Notes: a model not told the origin generated them from the sequence alone. A stretch of DNA of 55,582 nt from Ministeria vibrans ATCC 50519 (GCA_943704425.1 CALSCP010000313.1:240600-296181); one strand, 5' to 3'. Shown: positions 34,537 through 46,413, counted from the first letter of the stretch. Translations and numbers: made by a program.

Positions 34537-35294
34537 TTAGAGCTCTTTAACGTTCGAGCCATAGCCTGAGACGGAGCTAGCTGAACCGCTGGCAAGGAGA
34601 GCACCAGCTTCGTTGTCCTTGATGTCGTTGTCTTCTTCTCCGTCGCCATCGTTTGGACCTTCGTCATGGTCGTCGATGGGAACGTGATCGTTATCAGGAG
34701 AGCCTATTTAAGTTTTGNNNNNNNNNNNNNNNNNNNNNNNNNNNNNNNNNNNNNNNNNNNNNNNNNNNNNNNNNNNNNNNNNNNNNNNNNNNNNNNNNNN
34801 NNNNNNNNNNNNNNNNNNNNNNNNNNNNNNNNNNNNNNNNNNNNNNNNNNNNNNNNNNNNNNNNNNNNNNNNNNNNNNNNNNNNNNNNNNNNNNNNNNNN
34901 NNNNNNNNNNNNNNNNNNNNNNNNNNNNNNNNNNNNNNNNNNNNNNNNNNNNNNNNNNNNNNNNNNNNNNNNNNNNNNNNNNNNNNNNNNNNNNNNNNNN
35001 NNNNNNNNNNNNNNNNNNNNNNNNNNNNNNNNNNNNNNNNNNNNNNNNNNNNNNNNNNNNNNNNNNNNNNNNNNNNNNNNNNNNNNNNNNNNNNNNNNNN
35101 NNNNNNNNNNNNNNNNNNNNNNNNNNNNNNNNNNNNNNNNNNNNNNNNNNNNNNNNNNNNNNNNNNNNNNNNNNNNNNNNNNNNNNNNNNNNNNNNNNNN
35201 NNNNNNNNNNNNNNNNNNNNNNNNNNNNNNNNNNNNNNNNNNNNNNNNNNNNNNNNNNNNNNNNNNNNNNNNNNNNNNNNNNNNNNNNNNNNNN

Positions 35295-35388
<94 letters not shown>

Positions 35389-36339
35389 CGCTCGCTCGCT
35401 CGCTTTCGTTTTACGGTTGATTGGGCTCGATTGCGGTCGGAGAGTAGACTAACATGGAGGGTATCAAGGTCGGAGGAAGGGCAAAAGTGAGAATCTTCAA
35501 GGTCGGCGAGAGACTCTTGGAAGTGGTTGGCGGACGGAAAGAGCAAGTGTCCGTCGAGACGGAAGACCAAGACGCCCGACGGTGGTTTCACCAGCGGGAA
35601 ATCATTGAGGGGCACGTAGATGCGCGAACCGGGAGCAGGAAGCTCGCCGACAAGAGATGTGGGAGGTTTGGCGATGTAGTAAAGGGCAATGAGGAGGGTG
35701 AAGAGAATAGCAAGGATCATGCCATACTCGACGCCAAGGAAGAGCACGGCGAGAAACGTGACCACGAGAGTAGAAAAGTCGCGGAAGGAGACGCGCCAGA
35801 GCGCCTTGAACGAGCGAGGATCAAACATGCTAACAACGGCAGAGATGATGATGGCGGCAAGGGCAGCAGACGGAATAAATTGGAAGCTGGGAGTGAGGGC
35901 CACAAGAGAAATAATCACGACGATGCCGGTGAAGAGGCCGCCGAGTGGAGTGCGCACGCCCGACTGTGAGTTGACGGCGGTGCGACTGAAGCTACCGGTG
36001 ACGGGATAGGCGCTGAAGAAGGAGCCGGCGATGTTGCCCAAGCCAATGGCTACAAGCTCCTGGCTCGGATCCACCGTGTACTTGTTGGCTTTGGCAAACG
36101 ACTTGCCAATTGCAATACTTTCCAAAAAGCCAATGAGTGCCACAACAATGATCCCGGCCCCGATATCCTACAAAAAATGCGATAAGAATAAAAGGAGGGG
36201 CAGAGACAACACAGAGCACCAAAGAAATAAACAGGTGACAACAAGAGACAGAGGAGGGAGGAGAAAGAAACAAAGTAATAGAGAGAAAAAGAATAGTGTG
36301 TGTGTGTGTGACAAGGCAAGGGAAAGAAAACAACGCGGT

Positions 36340-36372
<33 letters not shown>

Positions 36373-37498
36373 ACGTACGCCAAGTACGCCCGGACTGAGG
36401 TCAGGAACCTCAGGTTTGGGCAGACCTGCAGGCATGGGGCCAATGAGGGTGAGAGGACAAAGAGCAACCGTGCCGTTGGTCATGGTGCCATTAGCGGGCG
36501 CTGGCGGTGTGGGGCAGTTGAAGCCCTGCTGCGAGAGGCCCCAGCCGATGAGACCCGTAACGATAACAAGGATTGCATTGCGAGCTGTGCCAAAAATCCA
36601 GAGGACACGCATCCGACCACGCTTGCCAGCAACCTTCTTTGTGTAGTGCTTGACAACGACAAGCAGCACAAGGCTGATGATGCCCAGAAGCGCATCGAAA
36701 GGGCGCGTGTACTTGATGTGAGCGCAAATATCGTAGACGGCCTCATAGAAGGGCCGCCGAGCCTTGATGCCGAAGATGTGGGGTATTTGCCCTAATGGAG
36801 ATAAACGAGGAAACGTCAGAGAGCAATCGTCGACGATCACAGTGTGGGCATGCATGGCGGCGTGCGCCTGACAATACCGGTTGCAATGGTGATGGCGGCG
36901 GCCGACGTGAACCCCGACACGACCGGGTAGGAGATCCAGTACACCAGGAAGCCCAGGCCAAACAGACCCATTAGCAGCTGCGTGATGCCGCCCATGAAGG
37001 ACATGGCAATGGCCAGAGCCGGTCCCTGCGACGCCGGGTATTTCTGCGCGGGATGAGGGTGAGAACAAGGACGAGAAGATAACGAAGAGAAAAAAGAGAC
37101 GGAAGAAAAAAAGGAGAGAGTGACAGTTAAAGGGAGAAGGGGATGGGCTTGTGTAGAGGCGATGGTCCACGACGGAGAGATACCGAAAGGGTCGACGCGA
37201 CGAGGAGGCTCATGATGGCCGTGGGGCCCAGGGTGACATCCTTGGCGGTGCCAAAGACCACATAGAGGAAGGGGCCCATGAAGGACGAGTACAGGCCGTA
37301 TTCGGCAGGCAGATCGGCGACTTTGGCGTATGCAAGGGCCTGCGGCACAACCATCATGCCGATGGTCAGGCCCGCAAGGAGGTCGCCGACAATCTTGTTG
37401 AGAGTGTACTTTGGCAACCATTTGCCTATGGGAAAGCGCGCCGCGGTGTACCGCCGAATCTCCGCCGCCGGGTCCACGTACTTGCCCAAGATGTGCAT
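34537..37498 (-). CDS. SLC26/SulP-family anion (sulfate) transporter, split by an assembly gap
   Basis: Visible exons are 37184-37498, 36878-37043, 36379-36791, 35454-36167 and the last exon 34537-34703. The membrane part is complete. It opens with [30 protein letters not shown], here shown as PKYTLNKI then [21 protein letters not shown]. It continues with [30 protein letters not shown] and [18 protein letters not shown]. Later come [47 protein letters not shown] and [15 protein letters not shown], all typical of SulP carriers and closest in feel to SLC26A11-type and plant SULTR proteins. A STAS domain starts at [18 protein letters not shown], but its remainder is hidden in the gap. The C-terminus is acidic and Ser/Gly-rich. 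Several NGT sequons lie in a loop near 36470. Substrate (sulfate, oxalate, halide) is inferred. Confidence 0.9.
34718..35294. other. Assembly gap (577 N) inside the SLC26 gene
   Basis: This is unknown sequence bordered on the right by about 90 bases of (CT)n. The missing STAS-domain exon or exons of the transporter should lie within it. Confidence 0.95.
35295..35404. repeat. (CT)n microsatellite with (CTCG)n edge
   Basis: A CT run of about 90 bases is followed by several CTCG units. It borders the gap and is intronic to the SLC26 gene. Confidence 0.95.
36168..36378. repeat. SLC26 intron with GGAGGGAGGAGAAAGAAACAAAG unit and poly(A)
   Basis: A copy of the recurring purine-rich unit is at about 36252-36275 on the plus strand, followed by a short (GT)n and a 32-base poly(A). 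Confidence 0.85.
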
Positions 37499-37729
37499 GC
37501 AAAACGATCAATGAGTGTACTGTGCATTACTGCATTTTTGCAGCGATATTCCATCAAACGAGATCACAAATGCGTTTTGGTGATCCTTTGAAGTTTGACC
37601 TTTTGCCTTTTACTTGTTCTAACTCGACTCTTGACGGTCCTTTTTTTTCCCTTGATTCTACAGTAAGACGCTTGGTGCTTGATGCATGCATGTACGCGCG
37701 TGCCCTAACCATGCTGGGTCGTAGGTACA

Positions 37730-37877
37730 ATGGCGAAGCGTACGAAGAAGGTTGGCGTCGTCGGCAAATACGGACCCCGGTAAGACGCTGCTCCTGCGCT
37801 CTATTCGGCGTGCCGAGTGCCATTGTTGCTATGGGGTTGCGCGCGAGAACGTGTTCACGCAACCGCAATTCAAGCGG

Positions 37878-37933
<56 letters not shown>

Positions 37934-38850
37934 AAAAAAAAAACGACTTTGAACGCGAGACACATGTCCCTTTACTATGACCCTACCCATGTGGTCGGTT
38001 GACAGCGCTACGCCCCACTCGCTGGCCCTGGGTGCGTTTACGCCTCGTATTTGACGACATGTGTATCACTTCTCTTTTTTTTTTTTTTTGTTCTTTTCTC
38101 TCTCGCGAGCTGCTTGCTTCCCTGCAGAACCTCAAACGTTTTGCGATCATGAGGTTCCCCAACATTGTCATTTTGCATGGCCAACGGTGGAAGCAAACTG
38201 TGTTTGAACGATACTGTGGAATTGTGGATGTATTGGGGCTTGTGGCGTATGGTCGAGGCGACAGAAAAAACTTTGATGGAAGACCCTTGCGTTGGGGTGT
38301 ACGGGCACGATAGAGCCGGTGTGCGGGTGGGGGTGGGGGTGTGTGTGGGCGTGGGTGTGCTTAGAGACCGAGTGACAGAGGGTGTGTGTGTGTGTGGCTG
38401 TGTCTGTCGGTCTGTAAAGGTGTCTGACTTTTTTTTTTCTTCTTTTTTTTTTTTCTCCTCTTCTTCGTTTTGTTTTTGACAGATACGGTGCGTCGCTCCG
38501 AAAGATCTGCAAGAAGATTGAGATCACCTCCAAGTCTAAGTACACGTGCCATTTCTGCGGCAAGGTAATCGCTGAGAAGGGAGGGCAGTAGAGTTTTGTG
38601 TGTTCTAACGGGTGAGTTGACTTGTCGTGACAGGACTCTGTCAAGCGAAGTGCTGTCGGTATCTGGAACTGCAAGGGCTGCGGCAAGTCGATCGCTGGCG
38701 GTGCTTACACCCTCAAGTAAGTTTGTGATACTGTGATGCTTCGAAGGAGGTAGTTCTTATATGCTTCTTTCTGTTTTTGTCTATTTTAGCACCATGGCTG
38801 CTGTCGCTGTGCGCACCACCCTCCGTCGTCTTCGTGACACCGCTGAGTAA
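37730..38850 (+). CDS. RPL37A: Cytosolic large-subunit ribosomal protein eL43 (L37a)
   Basis: Four exons (37730-37779, 38483-38564, 38634-38716, 38790-38850) encode 91 residues, the usual length for the family. The sequence matches eL43 from [20 protein letters not shown] through the zinc-binding YTCHFCGK and [18 protein letters not shown] to the end ([12 protein letters not shown]). All four zinc cysteines are present. It sits in the large ribosomal subunit. The first intron (703 nt) is long for this window and holds a (GA)n run and poly(T) tracts; no clear box C/D or H/ACA snoRNA was found in it. It is divergent from the SLC26 gene, with 231 bp between starts. Confidence 0.96.
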
Positions 38851-39170
38851 AACATAAACTGCCCCTTCTTTGTGTTTTTTAAACAAATAAGTTTGCACAT
38901 GTATGATGTGTACTGAGTGTGACAAGCGTGATTCGAGACGCAAGTGACTTTCAACAATGAATTGCAACGCAGTAGACGTTGGTGAAGCGAACGTTCGGGG
39001 TATCAAGCAAGAAGCTCTTTTGAGGATTAAGCACCAATTGGAGTGGTCAGGCTGAACTCGTGAAGCAGTCTCGGACTCTAAATTGACTCATCAATAACTC
39101 GAGAATATTAATTAATGATAATATTTTTTAATTTTTAAATCATTTAATTTTCGCACGTTCGCTTTGTTTC
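38851..39170. promoter_or_regulatory. Promoter region of MPP10 with TTGACTCATCA site
   Basis: The spacer holds the eL43 3' end and the MPP10 promoter. At 39083-39093 is TTGACTCATCA, containing the AP-1/Gcn4-type bZIP consensus TGACTCA. The same 11 bases recur at 42006-42016 upstream of the next gene. Confidence 0.5.
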
Positions 39171-41755
39171 ATGCCTGCCAGAAAACGAAAGGCGAGCGAG
39201 AGTACGGGGAAACACCTAACGCCAGGGACCGGATCGGGGGCGGACAGGGCCAATTCGTCAGGGCGCAGTAAAAGCACGACGGCAACATTGTCGTCGTGCA
39301 GCGCGTCGAATGCACTCTCCCGCCTTGCGACGCGTCTGGATGTGGAACAAGACGATGAGTTGGTGCTGGTGGTGGGGCCTGAACTGCGAGAAGAGGCGAC
39401 GCGTGCCGCTGCAGAACTGTTTGAAGTTTTGTCTTCGGCCGAGCCGGTGCGCCGCGTGTGTCCTCTCTCTACGCTCGTACGTTTTTAAGATACCGTAGTA
39501 TGTTGGCGTGTCTTCCCCTTGTGACCGTGTTGGTATGCTATTGTTCTAGGCAACGCAAGGGCTTGATTGCGAGCAAATTTGGGCCGAGCTCGAATTGCAG
39601 AACCGCCCTTTGATTGAACATCTTCAGCGCGAAAGTGCACGCGACTTTGACGAGATGGCAGAAGAAAGTGAGGAAGATGGTGAATACGACGACAACGACG
39701 ACGACGACGACGACGAGGAGGAGGAGGAGGAGGAGGAGGAGGAGGAGGAAGAGAGCGAAGAGGACGGTATGAGCGAAGAGGAGAGCGCTGAGGAGGATGC
39801 GAGTGACGCAATGGAGGAAGGTAGTGGGGAGGAGAGTGACGAGGACGGGGATGAAGATGAGAATCGATTCAAGAAGAAGAAGAGCACGAAGAAGCCTTGG
39901 TCAAGAATGTCGAGCGCGGCCGACGATGAGTTTTTCCGTCTGGCGGATATGAAACACTTTGTGTTGGCGCAGGAGCGTGCCGAACGTGTCAACGAACGTC
40001 GACTGGCACAAAAGAGACAGTCGGGTGGGGAGAACGAAGATGATGAGGAGGACGACGATGATATCTTCAGTGACGACGATGCCAATGCTGGGAATGCATT
40101 CATGGCAAAGGGGCGTAGCGACACTGCGAAGACGCGTGACGACGACGAGGACGACAATGAAGACGACGACGACGGCATCGATTACTTCTCAAGCACACTA
40201 GGTGTCGAGAACGATGACGACGAAGAGGGACAAGAAGAGGAGGAGGGGGACGACGACGACGAGGTGGAGTTTGGAGAAGCGCTTGCACGGGAGCGCGACA
40301 CGACGAGCAGCACGACCACCAAGGCACCGAAGATTTGCTACGAAGACTTTTTTGGGCCCAGATCGGAGGACGAAGAAGAAGAGGAGGAGGAGAGCAAGGG
40401 TGAATATGATGAGGACGAGGAAGACGACGCGGACGAGGGACACATGAGCAAGAGAAGACGAGTGGAGGCGGAGGAGGAGGAGGAAGAGGAAGAGCGAAAC
40501 GAGCACGACGAGGCATTGTCGTCGTTCCAACGACGACAGGATCGACTGGCTGAGGATGTGGCTCGTCTGGAGGAGAGCAACCTGAAAGGACGGTCGTGGC
40601 AGCTGCTTGGTGAAGCGTCGGTCCGCGATCGACCTGTCGGAGCTTTGCTGAGCGAAGACATTGAGTTTGAACGGACGACTCGCGCAGCACCTGTGATTAC
40701 CGAGGAGACAACGCGCACGCTTGAAGACACTATCAAGCAGCGGGTGCTGGACGGTGTCTTTGACGATGTTGTGGCGCGACAGACGTTGGTGCCGTCGGCG
40801 ATTCCACTGGTGCGCGAACGACAGAAGCGCGTGCAGGAGATGGAGCTGAGCGACGAGAAGAGCAAGCGGTCGTTGGCCGAAGAGTACGAGGACATGTACG
40901 TGCAGGAAGCGGCCAAGCTGCGTGCAGTGGAGCAGCGCACCCGTGACAAACACTCGGGTGACATCAACGCAGACGGGACGCAGACGGCGAGCGAGCGTGC
41001 TCAGGACGCTGACCACGACGAAGTCCGTCTCATGTTCTCGGCGCTCTGTCGCCAACTTGACGCACTCACCAACTTTGTGCACACACCGCGTCCGCCCGTC
41101 CACAGCGAACTCAAAGTTGCTAAAGGCGCCGAAGTGCCTGCTATATCTCTCGAGGAAGTCACGCCAGGTATTGAAAATACATATTGGAACGCAATCAGCG
41201 TTGGACATGCTGTGTGTGACATTGACTTTGTCATGTTGTTTCTCTCTGTTTCCTAGGACATGTGGCGGAGACGTCGCTTCTGGCCCCTGGCGAAGTGTAT
41301 GCCAAACCCAAGGGTGACGTGACCGGCGACACCGAGATGACCGAGACTGACCGGGCGCGTCACAGACGCGAGAAAAAGCGACGACAGAAGCAGAAGCGAG
41401 TTGCACGGGTACACAAACTCTTTCAGTTTCTGACCGGTTTTCCAGACGTTCTTTGTGTTCTAACTTTCTTGTTTTTTCTTTGTAGGAGAAGCGCGAAGCA
41501 GCTGCCACGGGGTCTATGAGCAAGCGAGCGGCACAACACAAAGCACAAGAGTTGGCCAAGGGCAATAAGAATATTTCGTTGAGCGGAAGCAAGGGAAGTG
41601 ATGCAAGCGGCAGTTTCCGAACGTCGTCTGCCGTCTTTTCGCAATTGCAAGCAGAACAACAAACGTCGTCGTCGAGTCGTGATGCAGCCGCAAAGAAGAA
41701 GAAGCTGAAGGATCAACGCGACAGCAATGCTACTGCTTCGCGTCTCAAGTTGTAA
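39171..41755 (+). CDS. MPHOSPH10: U3 snoRNP component MPP10
   Basis: Four exons (39171-39476, 39550-41167, 41257-41408, 41486-41755) encode 781 residues. Family landmarks in order are CEQIWAELELQNRPLIEHL, very long Asp/Glu-rich stretches, DDEFFRLADM and YEDFFGPR. These are followed by RRQDRLAEDVARLEESNLKGRSWQLLGE (in two parts: RRQDRLAEDVARLE and GRSWQLLGE), then RAAPVITEETTRTLEDTIKQR, KSKRSLAEEYEDMY, LDALTNFVHTPRPPV and ETSLLAPGEVYA. The C-terminal basic tail ends KLKDQRDSNATASRLKL. Known role: scaffold with Imp3 and Imp4 in the small-subunit processome for 18S rRNA maturation in the nucleolus. The acidic region is encoded by GAN/GAG repeats that may vary in length. Stop is followed by AATAAA-like signals. 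Confidence 0.94.
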
Positions 41756-41873
41756 AGATAAATAAACAAAAATGTTGCGTTTCTTTGTTATTATTATTAT
41801 TCTTATTCTTATGCAACTTGTCAGGCATGCGACATCTTTCCAATATTATTGATAAAATAATAATAATAATAAC

Positions 41874-41910
<37 letters not shown>

Positions 41911-42178
41911 TTTTTATTATTATTATTACTAAAATATCATAAAGACGTTTTTGCCTTCGCTTGCAGTTGAGACAATGAGTCCCTCACGAGCCTAGATCTC
42001 GATTCTTGACTCATCACTCATGAGTAACATGATCATGAATTCTGATCACTCTTGAGTCTCGAGAGAGACGGAGTGAGTTGAGTCTCAACGCTCTCTTTGC
42101 TTTGGGCTTCGACTTTTCATCATTGTTCTCATGTTCTCAAATCTCAGTTCTGTGTTCAATATAATTTTAACACGCATC
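41756..42178. promoter_or_regulatory. Spacer between MPP10 and CEP164 genes with clustered GAGTC/GACTC motifs
   Basis: The left part has a TAAATAAA-type end signal and an (AAT)n run (about 41856-41912). The right part (about 41970-42090) holds at least four GAGTC or GACTC motifs. These include TTGACTCATCA at 42006-42016 and the inverted repeat GTTGAGTCTCAAC near 42074. Regulatory use is inferred. Confidence 0.45.
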
Positions 42179-43355
42179 ATGTCGACAAAGTTGTCAAGCG
42201 TAGCAACGCATGCAAGCGGAATACCGAGTAATACGGTGATTTTGGAGGAAGATTTTGACGAAGATTATGAGCCGACCAGTGACGAGATTCGAGAGTATGC
42301 TGAGGCGCTCGGGATGAACGTAGAGGTGAGATGTTTGCTTCGTATACAGTGTCCTTGCATGTGTATCATGTGTGTAGAGTCGAGGGTGGCGCTTAGGCCA
42401 CAGTTGGTCTATTATTTGCACATATCAGGACAGAAAACTAATACTGCTTTGTTTCTGCGTTGCGAAGGACGACTCTGACCTGCTGTGGATTGCGCGGGAC
42501 GGTCTCAAAGCACCATTGCCACCTGATTGGAAGCCCTGTCAGACTGGCGAAGGTACGAGCTTTGATTGAACTCTGGAAGGATGTTGGGAACAAATTCGCA
42601 AATTTAAAAAGAAAAAAAAAGATGAACTTAATAACTGACACTGATTGGTGTTCGATGTATATACGACGTGCGTAGATATCTACTACTTCAACTTTAAAAC
42701 ACAAGAGAGCGTGTGGGACCACCCTTGCGATGCGCACTTTCGCAGCGTGTACGAGGATGAGAAGGCGAAGAAGACAACGTCAACCACTGCGCGCTCAGCA
42801 GTAACACGGAAAGGGTCGGCGACACGTCTCTGGTCCGTGGGCAACGCATCGTCATTAACGCACATTGATCAGGGCGTACGCAACGAGCTCATTGTGAGCG
42901 GACAGGAAGAAGCGGACGATCGTGGGAAGAAGAGCGACGTGCAGTCGAAGAAGCAGGGAGGGGATGAAGGCGCGGATCTCTACAACAACGACTTTGAGTC
43001 CGATGACGAAGAAGAGAACGAGGGAGATGCTATTGATGGTAGCCACAGAGACGAGAAGGTGCTTTCTGATGAACTGGCGGAGCAGGGCATTGAGGAGGAT
43101 TTGGAGTACAGGGATGACAGTAGCGAGGAGCACAGCAGTGCGACTAGTGATCTGCATGATGACCGGGCACGCGTCGACTCGCCGTCGAAGTTGGGTGATG
43201 TCGATAGCGGCTCACCTCCAAAGTATGTCGTGGAAGAGCCAGATGAGGAGGAAGAGAAGCATGCTATAAGTGAGCATGACCATGTCGAATTGAGCAAACT
43301 AGAGGTTGAAGGCCGAGGCCGAGGCCGGCGAGGCGAGCAGGATGATGATGATTAT

Positions 43356-43390
<35 letters not shown>

Positions 43391-45095
43391 TGATGATGAT
43401 GATGATGATACGGGTGTCGGGTTAAACGGTGCGAGTACAAGTGCCAAAGCAGACGCCGCCAAACGAGCCTGGAAGCTGGAGCAGAGTTTGTTGACGAAAA
43501 GAAGTCAGCTGGAGGCTGCTTTGGAACGGCGGTATGAGAAAGAGGAGACGCAACTACGCGCTGCACATGCAGCGCGAATACAAGCACTCCAGGAGACAGA
43601 GCAGGAGAGACAGGAGCGGTTGGAGCGTGAGTTGAAGGCAACGATGGACACACACATGTCGGAGTTGCGGCAGGAGCTCGACCGGCAACACGAGACCGAG
43701 CTGGCTAGGCTACGTACAGACCTCCAGGCGCGTCACGAAGAAGCCGCGCAGAAACTGCGACACGCCGTGGAGTTGGTCGAGACGGAGGCAGAACGTGACG
43801 CGGAAGCAGCTGCAGCCGAACGACGGCTCGAGTTGAAAGAGCAGCAAGCGCGTGTGATGCGAGACGACGAAGAAGACTTTCAACGCGCGCGTGAACAGCT
43901 CCAGGCGAACAATGCCGAACAGTTGGCAAAGGTGCGCAGTGAGGGAGAGACGCAGATGCGTCAAGAACGTGAACGGGTCGAGAAAGAGCTCAAGAGCCTC
44001 GTGGATGAGTACGAGAAGGAGGTGGCGGAGACGCATGAGCACCTTGGGCGACTGCGGAGTGATCGAGAGAAGCGTGAACGTTCATTTGCGGCGCGACGAA
44101 AGGAGATTGACGGGGAACTGGAAGCAATGAGTGCTCGATTAAACGCACTCAAGGGGCGCCACGGAGATGCGTTGCAGGATGGCGCAGGTGACGCGACATC
44201 GCAATCGAAGCGAGAGCACCAAATAAGAACATGTGCCGAGCTACGTGAGCAACGGAGCCATGCCGAGCGCGAGACGCTCACGGCGAACATGGAACAACCA
44301 CAGCAGAAGCTGCAAGAGCAAGAGGATATTGAGGTTGAGGGTGGTCCAGACGTTGTACGGAAATCAACAATGTTGTCGATGCACGGTGCGCATGTATCGC
44401 CCATGAAGATGCGAGACTTGCGTGCCGGCTCGACCACGGACGGCAGCGACGCCAGTACTGACATCGCGACTGCTGCGCCGCCTGGCGTTACCAAGTCGGC
44501 AACGCCACCACCACGGGGCAATTTCAAGCGGCAGCACCATCGTGAGGCGTTTATGTTAAGCTCGAGTGAGCTCGAGGACAACAATATCGATAGCAATGAC
44601 GGAGATTCTGTTTTGTCCTCGAGTAGCGGTATCGTGAAAAATAATAATAATAATTATAAAAATTAATAATTATATTTTCTAATCAGTATTGTTATTAAAC
44701 TAACAATAATTATATTATAGCCCTTCTTCTTCTAATAATAATTATTATTCTTATAAAATAATAATTATTATTATTAATAATTATTTTTTGTTATCATTAA
44801 TAATAATATTATTATTATTATTATTGCTTTTTTTTGACATTGAGTGAACTCTTATTCGAATTCGAATTCTCTTATTTATTTATTATTTCTTTTCTCGTAG
44901 AACTTTGTGCAGTTGACAGAAGGTTTCTTTCGGTGAAACTGCGACACAGCCAAGCGTTTGCGTTTTTGGAGCGAAACCGCGGCCGTATGGGCACAAGTGG
45001 TCAGCGTATCCGTAACGAAAGCAGAGAGCCAAGTCGACGACAGGAGGATCGTCTTGGCATGGACAGTGATGAAAGCGATTTGCTTGATGATGATA

Positions 45096-45129
<34 letters not shown>

Positions 45130-45612
45130 CATTGTGAGCAGTCTCCGTAGTAGCAGTTTGAGCAGCGCTAACAGCTGCAATTACTCGATTGGCGCAGGCG
45201 ACTTGTCGTCACTTGATGACTCAAGCTCGTCCACGTCCACACTGACTGCAGTAAATATGCGCTTTTCTGACTATGTCCCCCCCTTGTTGACGCATACATT
45301 AAATGGTGCTGCTATCACGCGCAAGTAAGCATTGTCATACATTGTTATTGGTATTGTTTTTTTATTGTTATTGTCATTGTTTTTATTATTCCAAAAATAT
45401 AAAAATATAATTATTATTATTATTATTATTAATCTTTCGCGATTCTTAGTCATGCAAAGATGGGATCGCGTGGCCTTTACACGTCACAAGCGCCCGTACA
45501 TCCTGTCGATGGATTTGCTTTGCGACAGCGAGAAACGGCGGCATTACTGGCCAATCACTCCCGTTGGCTCTCGTCTATGCGACAGTCGCTCAGTGTCGCT
45601 TCGCGCCGATAA
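42179..45612 (+). CDS. CEP164: CEP164-like distal-appendage centriole protein (WW domain + coiled coil)
   Basis: Five exons (42179-42325, 42468-42552, 42676-44628, 44901-45324, 45450-45612) encode 923 residues; an in-frame ATG at 42131 is an alternative start. The N-terminus closely follows animal CEP164: [38 protein letters not shown], then a WW domain with [21 protein letters not shown] (YYFNF and VWDHP are diagnostic). A poly-Asp run of about 25 and a long charged coiled coil (about 420-800) follow. The C-terminal exons are Ser/Asp-rich. Known role: needed to dock mother centrioles and recruit TTBK2 when a cilium forms, so this organism should build cilia or flagella. Human CEP164 is longer (1460). 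The end of the model, after 44628, rests on splice phase only. Confidence 0.87.
43340..43413 (+). repeat. GAT/GAC repeat encoding poly-aspartate in CEP164
   Basis: Consecutive GAT and GAC codons give a run of about 25 Asp with one Tyr. A second (GAT)n run encoding Asp lies at about 45084-45129 in the next exon. Confidence 0.9.
44629..44900 (+). repeat. AT-rich trinucleotide intron in CEP164
   Basis: The intron consists largely of AAT and ATT units in both orientations (about 44640-44825), ending TTTCTCGTAG. Confidence 0.8.
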
Positions 45613-46058
45613 GAACCATATTGAAAGTATAAATATATTAAATTATTATACTAGAGGGGATAGGGATATATTGGTGTTGTTGTGAAATGTTGTCTGGTGA
45701 TTGCCTGTTGTAGCCAAATGACAAAAGCCAAAAATCTGAAGACAAAAGTGAAATGATTAACTTGAGTACTTGACATTATTTCTCACACACACAATTTTTC
45801 TTACCTTACACTGTCGCGTCGTACTGTGCGCATCTGCTCCCAGGCACCCATTCTTGGCTGTGCGCAGGAACCAGGATGGACGACGATGCGCGATCCCGGT
45901 CATCCAGTGGTACGCGTCATGTCACTCGAACGGGTCTCTGCATCTCCTTGACGTGTGTCTGCTCGTCCAACCGGCATCGCCCGATATCTTTTATGGACGC
46001 CGAATGACTTAAGACTGGCTCGTTTTACCAGACGATTGTGCACAGGCGAACTTGGGTG

Positions 46059-46105
<47 letters not shown>

Positions 46106-46413
46106 CACAAACTTCTAACAAACACCAAACAAATCCGTTAGTTCCAAATTTCGTCGCGGGCTAACGCAGTTTGCTGCTAATACGGCATGTTCTTTGCAGT
46201 ACGCACATTCAATGTAGAATGGATCATGGGAAATGATGAATTATGGGCTTGAGGGTCGTGGCATACCCCCTTTGTTATGCTTTACTTATTCTGATTGATT
46301 TAACTGAAGCCTTCTTCATCCATCGCCGCTGAACGATGATCCCCTAGTAAACCCCTAGTTAACTACTTAACTTTTCGTCACTGGCAGTCTTTTTTAGGCA
46401 TACACAGAAGATC
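45613..46413. other. 801-bp spacer with a GC-richer block and a T27-A20 inverted homopolymer
   Basis: Most of the spacer is AT-rich, but about 45810-46050 has gene-like composition without a convincing exon model on either strand. It is followed by 27 T then 20 A (46059-46105), a perfect potential hairpin. The final 300 bases should include the receptor-kinase promoter. I found no tRNA or known structured RNA. Confidence 0.5.

Noticed and set aside
37780-38482. snoRNA within the first intron of the eL43 gene
   Set aside because: Ribosomal-protein introns often host snoRNAs, but I found no paired box C and box D, and no H/ACA ends, in this intron.
40198-41592. A 464-codon minus-strand open frame
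   Set aside because: It is the antisense shadow of the acidic MPP10 coding exon, whose GAN repeats remove stops on the other strand. It has no recognisable domains.
39171-41755. AATF/Bfr2 identity for the acidic nucleolar protein
   Set aside because: I first considered it because of the acidic tracts. The EQIWAELELQN, APVITEETTRTLED and LLAPGEVYA motifs instead fix it as MPP10.
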